Positions 41,490 through 49,924 of a stretch of DNA of 64,000 nt are shown one piece after another (position 1 is the stretch's first letter; every line of letters starts with the position of its first letter). Origin of the DNA: Parachitinimonas caeni (lineage in GTDB: Bacteria; Pseudomonadota; Gammaproteobacteria; Burkholderiales; Chitinimonadaceae); NCBI RefSeq assembly GCF_030129945.1, contig NZ_JARRAF010000006.1:1-64000 (forward strand), in the 5' to 3' direction. A model generated the notes under the pieces. It did not search any database. It was given only the letters and a program-made list of their open reading frames with translations, and was not told the origin of the DNA. A program made the translations under genes and the position numbers.

Positions 41490-42250
41490 GCCTGTATATC
41501 GAAACCATTGGCCGTGGCGACGACGTCGTACTGATCCACGGTTGGGGCATCAATGGCGCCGTCTGGAATCGTGTCGCCGAAGCGCTGGCACACAATCATT
41601 GTGTTCATATTGTGGATTTGCCCGGCCATGGTCTATCTGCCCCGGTCGAACCCTATAGCCTGCCCCAGATGGCGGCCGCATTCGATGAAGCCTTTCCACT
41701 CCCGGTGCATGTAGTCGGCTGGTCGTTGGGCGGCGCCGTCGCCGTCGAGTGGGCCCTGGCCCAGCCCGACAAAATACGTTCGCTGACCCTTACCGCCTCC
41801 AGCCCCTGCTTCATGCAACGCGAAGACTGGCCGGAAGGCACACCCGCCGATGTACTCGACAAGTTTGCGAATGGTCTGGCGGACAATTTTCAGATGACGA
41901 TCAAGATGTTTCTAGGCTTGCAAGTGCTGGGTAGCGCCCATGCACGGCCCGTATTGCGGGAACTGGAAAAGCGGGTGTTCAGCCGGGGCGAACCCCAGCG
42001 CGAAGCACTGATGGCTGGCCTGGAAGTGATTCGCGACACAGATCTGCGTCCGCATGCCGCCAAGCTTGAATGCCCACTGCTGCTGCAGTATGGCGAGCGC
42101 GATGGCATGACGTCGCTCAGCGCCGGCCATTGGTATGCCCATCATGCAGGCGGACGACTGGTGGTTCATCTGGGAGGTGGCCACGCCCCGTTTATCTCGC
42201 ACGAAGCTGATTTTGTAGCCGAGCTGAAAGCCTTTCTGGCTGACAACTGA
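41486..42250 (+). CDS. bioH: Pimeloyl-ACP methyl ester carboxylesterase BioH (254 aa)
   Basis: An alpha/beta-hydrolase that removes the methyl group from pimeloyl-ACP methyl ester to supply BioF. Motifs: VVLIHGWGINGAVWN (oxyanion hole), nucleophile Ser80 in VVGWSLGGAVA, Asp in YGERDGMTS, His in GGGHAPFISH. The start at 41486 overlaps the bioF stop and gives the family length; an open frame runs much further upstream but only in another frame of bioF. The bioF-bioH arrangement is common in beta- and gammaproteobacteria. Confidence 0.93.
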   Translation: MSLYIETIGRGDDVVLIHGWGINGAVWNRVAEALAHNHCVHIVDLPGHGLSAPVEPYSLPQMAAAFDEAFPLPVHVVGWSLGGAVAVEWALAQPDKIRSLTLTASSPCFMQREDWPEGTPADVLDKFANGLADNFQMTIKMFLGLQVLGSAHARPVLRELEKRVFSRGEPQREALMAGLEVIRDTDLRPHAAKLECPLLLQYGERDGMTSLSAGHWYAHHAGGRLVVHLGGGHAPFISHEADFVAELKAFLADN

Positions 42251-42347
42251 ACCCCGGCGCCGGAGGCACCGAATCATGGCAGCGGATGCCAGAGGCGCCG
42301 TCATGCCGACTTCATCAACCTGGCCTCATCCGGGGCCAGGAAAGACT

Positions 42348-43196
42348 TCAACGCGGATCCCCTCGCCTGGACGAATTCCCTAGCCAGGCGCCCCCCAGAA
42401 TCAACCCCATCGCTACTGCAGCCCGCCAGCCAAAGCTGCCACCACCAAACAAGGCCAGCAGAGCGGTTGAAAGCAGTGGCGTCAGATACGCCAAGGTGCC
42501 GATTGCCCGGGCATCCCCCCGCTTGAGTGCGGCATCCCATAGAAAAAATGCAGCCCCCATGGGGCCGACACCCAGCCACAGCAACCATCCCCACTCCGCA
42601 GGGAGTGGCCAATAAGCCGGTTCGAACAAGCAATGCGCCAGCAAGGCCAGCACACCCGATGCCGCGCAGAAGCCACCGATGGCACCTGTCGGAAAAGCCC
42701 GCACCCGCTTGGTCAGCAGGGAGTAAGTGGACCACATCACCGCTGCCATCAACGCCAGCCCATAACCCAGTAGATGGCGGCTTTCAGGCAGCGCCAGCCC
42801 TTGTCCCGCCACAATCAGCCCGCAACCGGCAAAACCCAGCAAGCCCCCCGCGATATGCCGTGGCGTCAGACTGACGCCAGGCAGAATCAGCGGAGATAAC
42901 AGAACGATTAGTAAGGGCCACAGGTAGTTGATGAGGTTGGCCTCAAGCGCTGGTGCAAAACGAAAGGCCATGAACAGGCAGAAGTGATAACCAAACAGGC
43001 CATAGCAACCGAGCAGGAGCGTAGTTGGCGGGACTTTCCACTCCCGCCAACGCGGCAAGCCGCAGGCCGCCCCAACCAGCAGGGCAATCGCCACCAGCAG
43101 GAAGGGCGGCACGGCACGGAGTTGTACGGAGAGCAAGGCCAGAGAAGCCCAAAGCACGATGGCGGCAAGCGCCAGAAGCGTGGCAGAACGCGACAT
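42348..43196 (-). CDS. EamA/DMT-family transporter (282 aa)
   Basis: Ten predicted membrane helices in two EamA repeats (first WASLALLSVQLRAVPPFLLVAIALLVG, second LALMAAVMWSTYSLLTKRV), each about 135 aa. Members export amino acids or other metabolites across the inner membrane. No substrate can be inferred; it lacks a regulator gene beside it. The closest family relatives are of the YddG/aromatic type by the two-repeat layout, but that is weak. Confidence 0.85.
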   Translation of the reverse strand: MSRSATLLALAAIVLWASLALLSVQLRAVPPFLLVAIALLVGAACGLPRWREWKVPPTTLLLGCYGLFGYHFCLFMAFRFAPALEANLINYLWPLLIVLLSPLILPGVSLTPRHIAGGLLGFAGCGLIVAGQGLALPESRHLLGYGLALMAAVMWSTYSLLTKRVRAFPTGAIGGFCAASGVLALLAHCLFEPAYWPLPAEWGWLLWLGVGPMGAAFFLWDAALKRGDARAIGTLAYLTPLLSTALLALFGGGSFGWRAAVAMGLILGGAWLGNSSRRGDPR

Positions 43197-43304
43197 GGAT
43201 TCACTAAAAATGAAGGTCAGCCAGCCAATCTACCCAGCCCCCCGCCTCCAAACAAGTCACGGATATCACGCATAGCCACTACCCACCCCCTCCAGCGCCA
43301 ATAA

Positions 43305-43613
43305 TCAGCGGCCCCCTGCCCGCCATTGGCCCAGCTCCTCCCACACGGCCCGGCTCACCGTCACGCCCTGCGGAAAATGCTCGATGAAATCGGCACGCAT
43401 CGCTGCAGTATGAACCGCCAGATAATGGTCGAGCGCTGCCCGGTCTGCTGCCCGATAGCAGGTACGTAATCGCCCCTCATCACATCGCTCGAAAGTGATA
43501 TCGACGAAGCACCCCGTTTCGAAAATCTGCGGGATGTGCCTATCCAGCATATAACGCGTAATCGCTTCAAACAGTTGGGGCTCGGGCTGCAGATTCACCT
43601 CATAAATCACCAT
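43305..43613 (-). CDS. DUF4286 family protein (102 aa)
   Basis: A small soluble ferredoxin-like-fold protein: MVIYEVNLQPEPQLFEAITRYM, then IPQIFETGCFVDITFER and YLAVHTAAMRADFIEHFPQGV, which match the DUF4286 pattern. The function is unknown. The start MVIYEVNL at 43613 has GGGAG 7 nt upstream; earlier Met codons lack this. It is divergent from the chaperone gene at 43767. Confidence 0.8.
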   Translation of the reverse strand: MVIYEVNLQPEPQLFEAITRYMLDRHIPQIFETGCFVDITFERCDEGRLRTCYRAADRAALDHYLAVHTAAMRADFIEHFPQGVTVSRAVWEELGQWRAGGR

Positions 43614-43766
43614 GTCTTTACTCCCGTCTAACGCGTTTGCCCGAGGCAGACAAAGCATCGCCTCGACAAACATATGGAACAATTTTCTTGATAAAGTTAC
43701 GTAGCCTTATATCAGGCCCAAGCACCATAAACCAAACATCACGCCATTTAACAGGAGTAAATTCTC

Positions 43767-44237
43767 ATGCAAGCATTTGATCATCTGAACAACCTGGTTG
43801 CCGAACTGGGGAGGCGTAACAACATTGCCGATACGCAGCTCGCCGCTGACGGCTCGTTTGGTCTGAAGCTTGCCGACGGTACCGAAGTAAGCTTCGAGCT
43901 GATTGATGATGTTTTGTATCTATATGGCATTATTTGCCCACTTCCCCCACAACCAGAGCAACGACGCAGGGTTTATGAAGTCTTGCTCGAATCCAATTGC
44001 CTGGGGGCTGGAACCTCCGGGGGCGTATTGTCATTGCATGGACAGCTGGAGTCCTTCGTCTATCACCTTGCCCTCGCACCCGAAGCACTGGATCTTGACG
44101 CACTCGAAACAGCGCTCGCTTCGGTCGGCCAACATTGTGCGTTTTACCTTGGAATCATTAACCGGCTACTGTCGCAAGCCGAGGCAACGCCGGTCGAAAC
44201 TACATTCGGAACGCCTACCATGCTGATGTCCGCCTGA
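43767..44237 (+). CDS. CesT-like type III secretion chaperone, copy 1 (156 aa)
   Basis: A small acidic protein with the class I chaperone layout: helix 1 (AFDHLNNLVAELGRRNNIAD), a three-stranded sheet (LAADGSFGLKLADGTEVSFEL, DDVLYLYGIICPLP), a helix (RRRVYEVLLESNCLG), two strands (SGGVLSLHG, ESFVYHLAL) and a C-terminal helix. The paralogue at 45627 has the same layout. Chaperones of this class bind the N-terminal region of one effector and are usually encoded just upstream of it, as here (65 bp before the gene at 44303). No secretion apparatus gene is in the window, so the assignment rests on fold pattern and context. Confidence 0.7.
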   Translation: MQAFDHLNNLVAELGRRNNIADTQLAADGSFGLKLADGTEVSFELIDDVLYLYGIICPLPPQPEQRRRVYEVLLESNCLGAGTSGGVLSLHGQLESFVYHLALAPEALDLDALETALASVGQHCAFYLGIINRLLSQAEATPVETTFGTPTMLMSA

Positions 44238-44302
44238 TTCCGAGCTACCTGCAGGCATTGCACCCAGGGTCTGAACGCACACAAATAAATTGGGGAAAGT
44301 GT

Positions 44303-45262
44303 ATGTCATTTGGTATTCAATCCAGCACCAGTATTCACTCGATCAACCAGATATCCTCACCCGACAGCAGCAAAGTCGAGTCCGGCAACCCCACCTTGCA
44401 AGGCGCTACGACTCAGCCTTCCAAAAGTCTAATCAGTACACTCTTTAGCGGACCCAGCTCGTGGGTACAAGCGGCCTTGCAGCAGCACGCCGATCAGTAC
44501 ACCGATCAGCATGTGATTGAGCCGCTCAAACAGCACGTCATCCAGTCCCCGATAACCGATGGCGCGACAAGCGCTTTCACCGATCGGAGTGAAGTCCTGA
44601 ACAAGGCCATGTCAGGTCAATTTCCCGATATGAGTCATGTCATGACCGGCCTGAAAACGGGCATGGATCTAGCCGAATTCCGCATGCATGGCGGTCAGCA
44701 GAAAATCATTAGTGGTGAATTGCCGACCAAGCAGCAGGCGTTTGAGATGGCCAAGGCAGAGTTGAATAGCCATACATCAGATACCTCGTGGACCAACACG
44801 ATCACGCACCCTATCTCGACCGCCCAAAAGCTGCTGGAAGGCGCAAAAGCCGGCAATGCGGTACTCAATACCAGCACAGAAAAGCGGGCGGAGATATCCC
44901 AGACGCTACATGCTTATGAGGAAAGCCAGCTCACCAAGATTGGCTCAGGTCTTGTTACCAGTTTCGCCACGGGTCAACTGCTGAAGACCGGCGGACAGGC
45001 GCTATTTGCGCTGCCGCATCCCGCAGCCAAGCTAGTGGGTGGAGGGTTGATAGCAAGCGGTCATATGATGACGGTGAGCGGCTTGGCCAATGCCACCTAC
45101 AAGCTGGATTCATTTGGTCAGCAGGTAAGCAGCCTTGAACAGCAGCATGGCGGAATCAAGCAGGCTCATGCCATGGTTAGCGATTTCAACCAGCAGCAGT
45201 CCGCCCCTCTTGAAAAAGACAAGATGTTCGAGCACATGACCCAATTTGGCAATTTTGCATAA
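44303..45262 (+). CDS. Candidate type III secretion substrate, copy 1 (319 aa)
   Basis: I recognise no known family. The first 60 residues are rich in Ser, Thr, Gln and Asn (SFGIQSSTSIHSINQISSPD), typical of type III signals, followed by a possible chaperone-binding stretch. The middle is helical. Residues about 225-275 are hydrophobic and Gly/Ala-rich, with LPHPAAKLVGGGLIASGHMMTVSGLA, suggesting one or two membrane-inserting hairpins. The C-terminus is hydrophilic. The start MSFGIQ at 44303 has GGGGAAA 6 nt upstream, and the paralogue starts equivalently. It is clearly paralogous to 46201-47073. Host target and activity are unknown. Confidence 0.6.
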   Translation: MSFGIQSSTSIHSINQISSPDSSKVESGNPTLQGATTQPSKSLISTLFSGPSSWVQAALQQHADQYTDQHVIEPLKQHVIQSPITDGATSAFTDRSEVLNKAMSGQFPDMSHVMTGLKTGMDLAEFRMHGGQQKIISGELPTKQQAFEMAKAELNSHTSDTSWTNTITHPISTAQKLLEGAKAGNAVLNTSTEKRAEISQTLHAYEESQLTKIGSGLVTSFATGQLLKTGGQALFALPHPAAKLVGGGLIASGHMMTVSGLANATYKLDSFGQQVSSLEQQHGGIKQAHAMVSDFNQQQSAPLEKDKMFEHMTQFGNFA

Positions 45263-45300
45263 TGTTTATTCCTTCAAGACAACCAAGCATAAAACATTCA

Positions 45301-45326
45301 AAGCGGGGCTCGTTCCCGCTTTTTTA
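45301..45326 (+). terminator. Terminator of the first chaperone-substrate pair
   Basis: AGCGGG / CCCGCT stem with a GCTCGTT-type loop and a TTTTTT run, 38 bp after the substrate stop. The second pair has an equivalent hairpin at 47095. Confidence 0.8.
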
Positions 45327-45626
45327 TTACTACCAACCTCTCCGGAAGTGCTCATCTCATACTGACTCGTAAAAGCCATTCAATATCAAGTCAAAAAGCG
45401 CGTCAAATCACGTCTATCATCCGCACCAAACTGCCTCCACCCCGCGAATCCTCTCGGAAATTACTGGCGACAGCATTCACCACCTTAATTAAATATTAAT
45501 TTACAAACAAAAAGTTCCAAGGGATTTCCCTAGCACAGCAGCATGAACAATCCACGCTCCACGGTTACTTAACTTTTAGAAAGCACCATATTAATTAAAC
45601 CCGAATAAGCAAAACAGGAAACAGCC
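45327..45626. other. AT-rich region before the second pair
   Basis: About 300 bp without a gene. It should hold a separate promoter for the second chaperone-substrate pair; runs such as TTAATTAAATATTAATTTAC are present, but no unambiguous -35/-10 pair. Confidence 0.5.
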
Positions 45627-46097
45627 ATGCAGGCATTTGACCATTTGAATTCTGTCATCCAACAACTTGGGCAGCGTAATCAAATTGCCAATATCACACT
45701 GGCAGCAGATGGATCTTTTGGATTGCAGCTGGTGAGCGGCACTGAAGTAAGCGGTGAACTGCAGGATGATGTTTTGTATTTATACGGGATTGTCGCACCA
45801 CTCCCACTGCAATCCGCACAAAGGCAGAAGATTTTTGAAATCCTGCTCGAAGCTAATTGCCTGGGTATTGGCACGGCCGGGGGAGTGCTATCGATCCACC
45901 AGGGCAACCAGTCGATTATCTATCACTTGGCACTCATACCTGAGTCCCTTGATGTCAGCACGCTTGAGCTCGCACTCCACTCGGTTGCAGAGCACTGCGA
46001 AAGCTACTTGGCGGTCATCAACCAACGGCTATCCCAAGCACCATCCCCGGCCTCTGATATCCGCTTCGTGCCACCCGCCATGCTGATCCCGGTGTGA
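45627..46097 (+). CDS. CesT-like type III secretion chaperone, copy 2 (156 aa)
   Basis: The same length as copy 1 and aligned end to end without gaps: AFDHLNSVIQQLGQRNQIAN, LAADGSFGLQLVSGTEVSGEL, DDVLYLYGIVAPLP, IFEILLEANCLGIGTAGGVLSIH, AEHCESYLAVINQRLSQ. AGGAAA precedes the ATG. It is 103 bp before the second candidate substrate, so the pair was duplicated as a unit. It presumably serves that substrate specifically. Confidence 0.7.
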   Translation: MQAFDHLNSVIQQLGQRNQIANITLAADGSFGLQLVSGTEVSGELQDDVLYLYGIVAPLPLQSAQRQKIFEILLEANCLGIGTAGGVLSIHQGNQSIIYHLALIPESLDVSTLELALHSVAEHCESYLAVINQRLSQAPSPASDIRFVPPAMLIPV

Positions 46098-46200
46098 ACA
46101 GACACGGCCAATTTTTCTGGCGATGACCCGTCATCGTTCAGGTAACCCGATACAGCGGGCTACACAAAGAATTTTTTATTAGCTTCAAGGAGCATGCACC

Positions 46201-47073
46201 ATGACGACCAGCGTCCATTCCAGTACCCAGGTCAGTTCACTCAGTCAAACCACCCCAAGCGTTCCCGTAAAGGTTGAATCTGGTCCATCATCACTGCAAA
46301 GCGCCAGCAGCCAGCCATCCAAAGGCTTGTTCAGCGGCTTGAGCAGTATGTTCAGCAGCTTTACCTCATATCCCAGCAAGCAGGCCGACGCTTACCTTGA
46401 TGAGCACATGATTACCCCTCTGAAAAAGCACGTCCCCGAAGCACCCATCAAGGAAGGCATTCAAGACGCCTTCAGCTCGCGGGGCGAGTCGATGGGCCGC
46501 CTGATGTCGGGCGAGTTGCCAGGATTCAGTGGTGTACGCAAAACCGTGTCGGATATGCACGAGCTGTATACCTTTTCACATAATGGAGGAACGGAAGATG
46601 TACTTTCTGGCAACTTTCCTTCGTTTGGCCAGACGACGGACATCGTCAAGGCTGAGCTGTCGCAGATGGACCCGATAAAGGCAATCAAGCATTCCGTTGA
46701 GGGGGCAAAGGTTGTCGGCGCGGTATCACTCGCTTCAGGCGAAATGCGGGCAAAAGTCATCCAGACAACAGAAGATGCCTACAGCGGCCAGATGAAAAAG
46801 ATTGGCGCCAGTGTTGGCACATCGATTGTCGTAGGAAAAGGGATGAAGCAAGCCGGCTCGATGGCGATGCGCTTACCGCACCCGGCCGCCAAGCTTGTCG
46901 GTGGCGCCTTGTACGGAGGTGGGGTCTTCATGCAGGCTTCGGGCCTGGTAAAGGGTGCCTATGATGTCAGTGACGTGAGTGAAAAAATCTCGGACATTCA
47001 CAGCAAGAAGGGGGGCGCCCACGAGCTGATGTCGCAGATCAAGGACTACAACCAGAAGAAGCAATCGGAATAA
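46201..47073 (+). CDS. Candidate type III secretion substrate, copy 2 (290 aa)
   Basis: A paralogue of 44303-45262: the Ser/Thr/Gln-rich start (TTSVHSSTQVSSLSQTT), a shared DExxxxPLKKHVxxxPIxxG segment, MSGELPGFSGV, and the conserved hydrophobic LPHPAAKLVGGALYGGGVFMQASGL followed by a hydrophilic tail with GGxxELMSQIKDYNQ. It is shorter mainly in the region after residue 150. AAGGAG lies before the ATG. The gene is followed by a strong terminator. Function unknown. Confidence 0.6.
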   Translation: MTTSVHSSTQVSSLSQTTPSVPVKVESGPSSLQSASSQPSKGLFSGLSSMFSSFTSYPSKQADAYLDEHMITPLKKHVPEAPIKEGIQDAFSSRGESMGRLMSGELPGFSGVRKTVSDMHELYTFSHNGGTEDVLSGNFPSFGQTTDIVKAELSQMDPIKAIKHSVEGAKVVGAVSLASGEMRAKVIQTTEDAYSGQMKKIGASVGTSIVVGKGMKQAGSMAMRLPHPAAKLVGGALYGGGVFMQASGLVKGAYDVSDVSEKISDIHSKKGGAHELMSQIKDYNQKKQSE

Positions 47074-47094
47074 CCCGAATTGATCGTCTCAAAA

Positions 47095-47121
47095 AAAGCG
47101 GGGAGTCACCTCCCCGCTTTT
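47095..47121. terminator. Bidirectional terminator
   Basis: AAAAGCGGGGAG / CTCCCCGCTTTT with a TCAC-type loop. It ends the second chaperone-substrate pair on the plus strand and the aldehyde dehydrogenase gene on the minus strand. Confidence 0.85.
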
Positions 47122-47145
47122 CATTTCAACCCATCAGCTAGCCGA

Positions 47146-48702
47146 TCAGACATCAAACTTGATGCCCTGTGCCAGCGGCAATGCATTGCCATAGTTGATG
47201 GTATTGGTGGTGCGGCGCATATACGCTTTCCACGAATCGGAACCCGATTCACGGCCGCCACCGGTGTCTTTTTCACCACCGAATGCACCGCCGATTTCCG
47301 CACCGCTAGTGCCGATATTGACGTTGGCGATGCCACAATCCGAACCGGCTGCCGAAACGAACAGTTCGGCTTCCTTCATGCTCTCGGTAAAGATGGCTGA
47401 CGACAGACCCTGCGGTACACCGTTTTGCAGTTCCACCGCATCCTGGAACTCGCTATACGGCATCACATACAGAATCGGTGCGAAAGTCTCGTGGCATACC
47501 GCTGGCAGGTTGCCAGGCACGCTGACGATGGCAGGGCGGACATAGTAGCCGCCAGCCGGTACGCCTTCCGTCACACGCTCGCCACCGCAAACGATCTTGC
47601 CGCCTTGCGCGACAACGGCCTGTAGCGAGGCTTGCATCTGCTCAAACGAATGGCTGTCGATCAACGGGCCAATCAATACGCCATCCTTGCGGGGATCACC
47701 AATCGGCAGGGTCTGGTAAGCCTTCTGCACGCGAGAGACCACCGTATCGAGCACGCTTTCATGCACGATCAGGCGGCGCAGCGTGGTGCAACGCTGACCA
47801 GCCGTACCGGCCGCCGCAAACACGATGGCACGCACCGCGAGTTCGAGATCAGCCGACGGCGCAACGATCATGGCGTTGTTGCCACCGAGTTCCAGCAAAC
47901 TGCGACCCAGACGGGCGGCCACGGTTTGGGCCACGGCGCGACCCATGCGAGTGGAACCGGTCGCCGATACCAGCGGGACCAGCGGACTGGCTGCAATGGC
48001 TTCGCCGACATCTGCCAAACCATTGACCAGCTGACACAGGTGAGCCGGAATGGCATCGCCCATTTCTGCGGTCACTTCGTCGATCAGGCGTTGTACAGCC
48101 AAGGCGCAGAGCGGAGTCTTCTCGGAAGGCTTCCAGACCACCGAGTCACCGCAGACCAGCGCCAGCATGGCGTTCCAGGCCCAGACTGCCATCGGGAAGT
48201 TGAAGGCCGAAATGACACCAATGGTGCCGATCGGGTGCCACTGTTCCATCATGCGATGGTCTTGGCGCTCACTGGCAATGGTCAGGCCATGCAACTGGCG
48301 CGACAGACCCACGGCAAATTCACAGATATCAATCCATTCCTGGACTTCACCTTCGGCTTCCGCACGGATCTTGCCGGCTTCCAGAGTAATAACCTGGGCC
48401 AGCTCACTCTTGCGCTCACGTACTTTCTCGCCAATACGGCGAACGAACTCACCACGCTTGGGAGCAGGAACAGTACGCCACTTGAGATAAGCACCGTGAG
48501 CGGCTTCCAGCGCCATTTTCACCATGCCTGCCGGGGCCGGGGCAAACGAACCAATCACGCTGCCATCAATCGGCGAGCGGAATTGCACCGGGTTGGTATC
48601 AGCATAGTGGGCCTCACCCGCCACCACGGCCGAAGGCCAGTGGGGTTGGGCTGCCAGCTCTGCCAATCCCAGTGTTTTCAGGGTATTGGGGGTGAGACTC
48701 AT
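47146..48702 (-). CDS. amaB: Aldehyde dehydrogenase, ALDH7/AmaB-type (518 aa)
   Basis: An NAD-dependent aldehyde dehydrogenase with ELGGNNAMIVAPSADLELAVRAI, catalytic Cys305 in GTAGQRCTTLRR, and WKPSEKTPLCALAVQ. GNNAMIV and the C-terminal SGAEIGGAFGGEKDTGGGRESGSDSWKAYMRR region are typical of ALDH7 (antiquitin), which oxidises 2-aminoadipate 6-semialdehyde to 2-aminoadipate. It overlaps the upstream dehydrogenase by 4 bp. With that gene and the DUF1338 protein it fits lysine degradation. Cytosolic. Confidence 0.85.
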   Translation of the reverse strand: MSLTPNTLKTLGLAELAAQPHWPSAVVAGEAHYADTNPVQFRSPIDGSVIGSFAPAPAGMVKMALEAAHGAYLKWRTVPAPKRGEFVRRIGEKVRERKSELAQVITLEAGKIRAEAEGEVQEWIDICEFAVGLSRQLHGLTIASERQDHRMMEQWHPIGTIGVISAFNFPMAVWAWNAMLALVCGDSVVWKPSEKTPLCALAVQRLIDEVTAEMGDAIPAHLCQLVNGLADVGEAIAASPLVPLVSATGSTRMGRAVAQTVAARLGRSLLELGGNNAMIVAPSADLELAVRAIVFAAAGTAGQRCTTLRRLIVHESVLDTVVSRVQKAYQTLPIGDPRKDGVLIGPLIDSHSFEQMQASLQAVVAQGGKIVCGGERVTEGVPAGGYYVRPAIVSVPGNLPAVCHETFAPILYVMPYSEFQDAVELQNGVPQGLSSAIFTESMKEAELFVSAAGSDCGIANVNIGTSGAEIGGAFGGEKDTGGGRESGSDSWKAYMRRTTNTINYGNALPLAQGIKFDV

Positions 48703-49817
48703 GCAGGGATCTCCTCAGCACTACGTTCAACTGCGTAGTACTGACCAAAACGGTTGGCGATGAAGTCGTTGAAGTCGATGTCTTCCTGGCGCACAAAGCC
48801 CTGGTTCGGCAGTTTGCCGGCCACGTGCAGGTCAATGGCGGCACAGGCGCCAGCTGCTGTGGTCAGCTGAATGGAAGACCAGTGCTCATCAAACAGCTTC
48901 TGGTGGTAAACCTTGCGCGCATCGGTAACCTGAACGTACTGACCATCTTTCCAGCCCGAAGCCGAAACGAAAACCAGAACAACGTCTTGCCAAGTGATTG
49001 GCAGGGCGTTTTCCATGATTTCTTTCAGCTGCTTACGGCGCTCCAGGGTTGAGCCCATCTTCAGACCATTGATGATGAAGTCCATCAGATACTGGTGACC
49101 GCTGTAACGTACGGTCTTGTAGTTCAGTTCATTCACTCGACCGGCCAGGGTCTCGCACAGCGTGCCCAAACCACCCGAGGTGTTGAACGCTTCATACTCT
49201 ACGCCGTCCAGCGAGAAGTGCTCCAGACCTTCCAGCGGCAGTACGTCGATCTTTTCGCCACGGTATACCGCTTCGCAAGGGTTGCAGTATTCATTGATCA
49301 GACCATCGGTAGACCAGGTGAGGTTGTACTTGAGATGGTTGGTCGGGAACTGGGGCAAGGCGCCAACGCGCATCTTGATTTCGTCGATCTTGTCGAAACC
49401 CTTCGACAGATGATGACCCAATACACCAATGAAGCCAGGAGCCAGGCCGCACTGCGGCATGAAGATCTGGCCGGGCTTAGCGGTTTCAGCCAGTGCGCGC
49501 ACGGCACGGGTGGTGGCGACATCTTCGGTCAGATCAAAGTAGCTGGCGCCTGCCTTGAGCGCGGCTTCAGCAATCTTGGGGTTGATGTCGAAGGAAGTTG
49601 CCGACAGCACGGCCTTCTTGCCATCCAGAACCCCTGCCAGCTGCGCGGTATCGGTCATGTTGACCACGGCAGTCTTGACCGGCACACGCTCGGTCAGGCG
49701 GCTGAGGGCAGCCTGGTCGCGGTCTGCAACAGTGATGTCGTAGTTGCCGCTGTGGTAGAGCAGTTTTGCAATGGATGCGCCGATTTTGCCAGCGCCAACG
49801 ATCAGGATCGGGAACAT
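48699..49817 (-). CDS. Saccharopine dehydrogenase-family protein (372 aa)
   Basis: An N-terminal Rossmann domain (ILIVGAGKIGASIAKLLYHSG) and the saccharopine dehydrogenase C-terminal fold (CGLAPGFIGVLGHHLSKGFD). Two roles fit: a Lys9-type enzyme cleaving saccharopine, or a lysine 6-dehydrogenase that makes 2-aminoadipate semialdehyde directly from lysine, which has the same fold. Because no lysine-ketoglutarate reductase lies beside it, the second is attractive. AGGAGAA precedes the ATG. It is co-transcribed with the aldehyde dehydrogenase. Confidence 0.85.
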   Translation of the reverse strand: MFPILIVGAGKIGASIAKLLYHSGNYDITVADRDQAALSRLTERVPVKTAVVNMTDTAQLAGVLDGKKAVLSATSFDINPKIAEAALKAGASYFDLTEDVATTRAVRALAETAKPGQIFMPQCGLAPGFIGVLGHHLSKGFDKIDEIKMRVGALPQFPTNHLKYNLTWSTDGLINEYCNPCEAVYRGEKIDVLPLEGLEHFSLDGVEYEAFNTSGGLGTLCETLAGRVNELNYKTVRYSGHQYLMDFIINGLKMGSTLERRKQLKEIMENALPITWQDVVLVFVSASGWKDGQYVQVTDARKVYHQKLFDEHWSSIQLTTAAGACAAIDLHVAGKLPNQGFVRQEDIDFNDFIANRFGQYYAVERSAEEIPA

Positions 49818-49924
49818 GGACGATTTCTCCTAGTAGAAACAGGTGGTATCAGACAATTGCCAACGGCTTGGTTTTGCAGCCTGCTGCACCGCCTCGGGCA
49901 GCGAAGCAGGCAATGGCCCTTCTT

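Noticed and set aside
47632-48738. A 368-codon open frame opposite the aldehyde dehydrogenase
   Set aside because: It is an antisense shadow of a well-supported gene with no ribosome site or domain.
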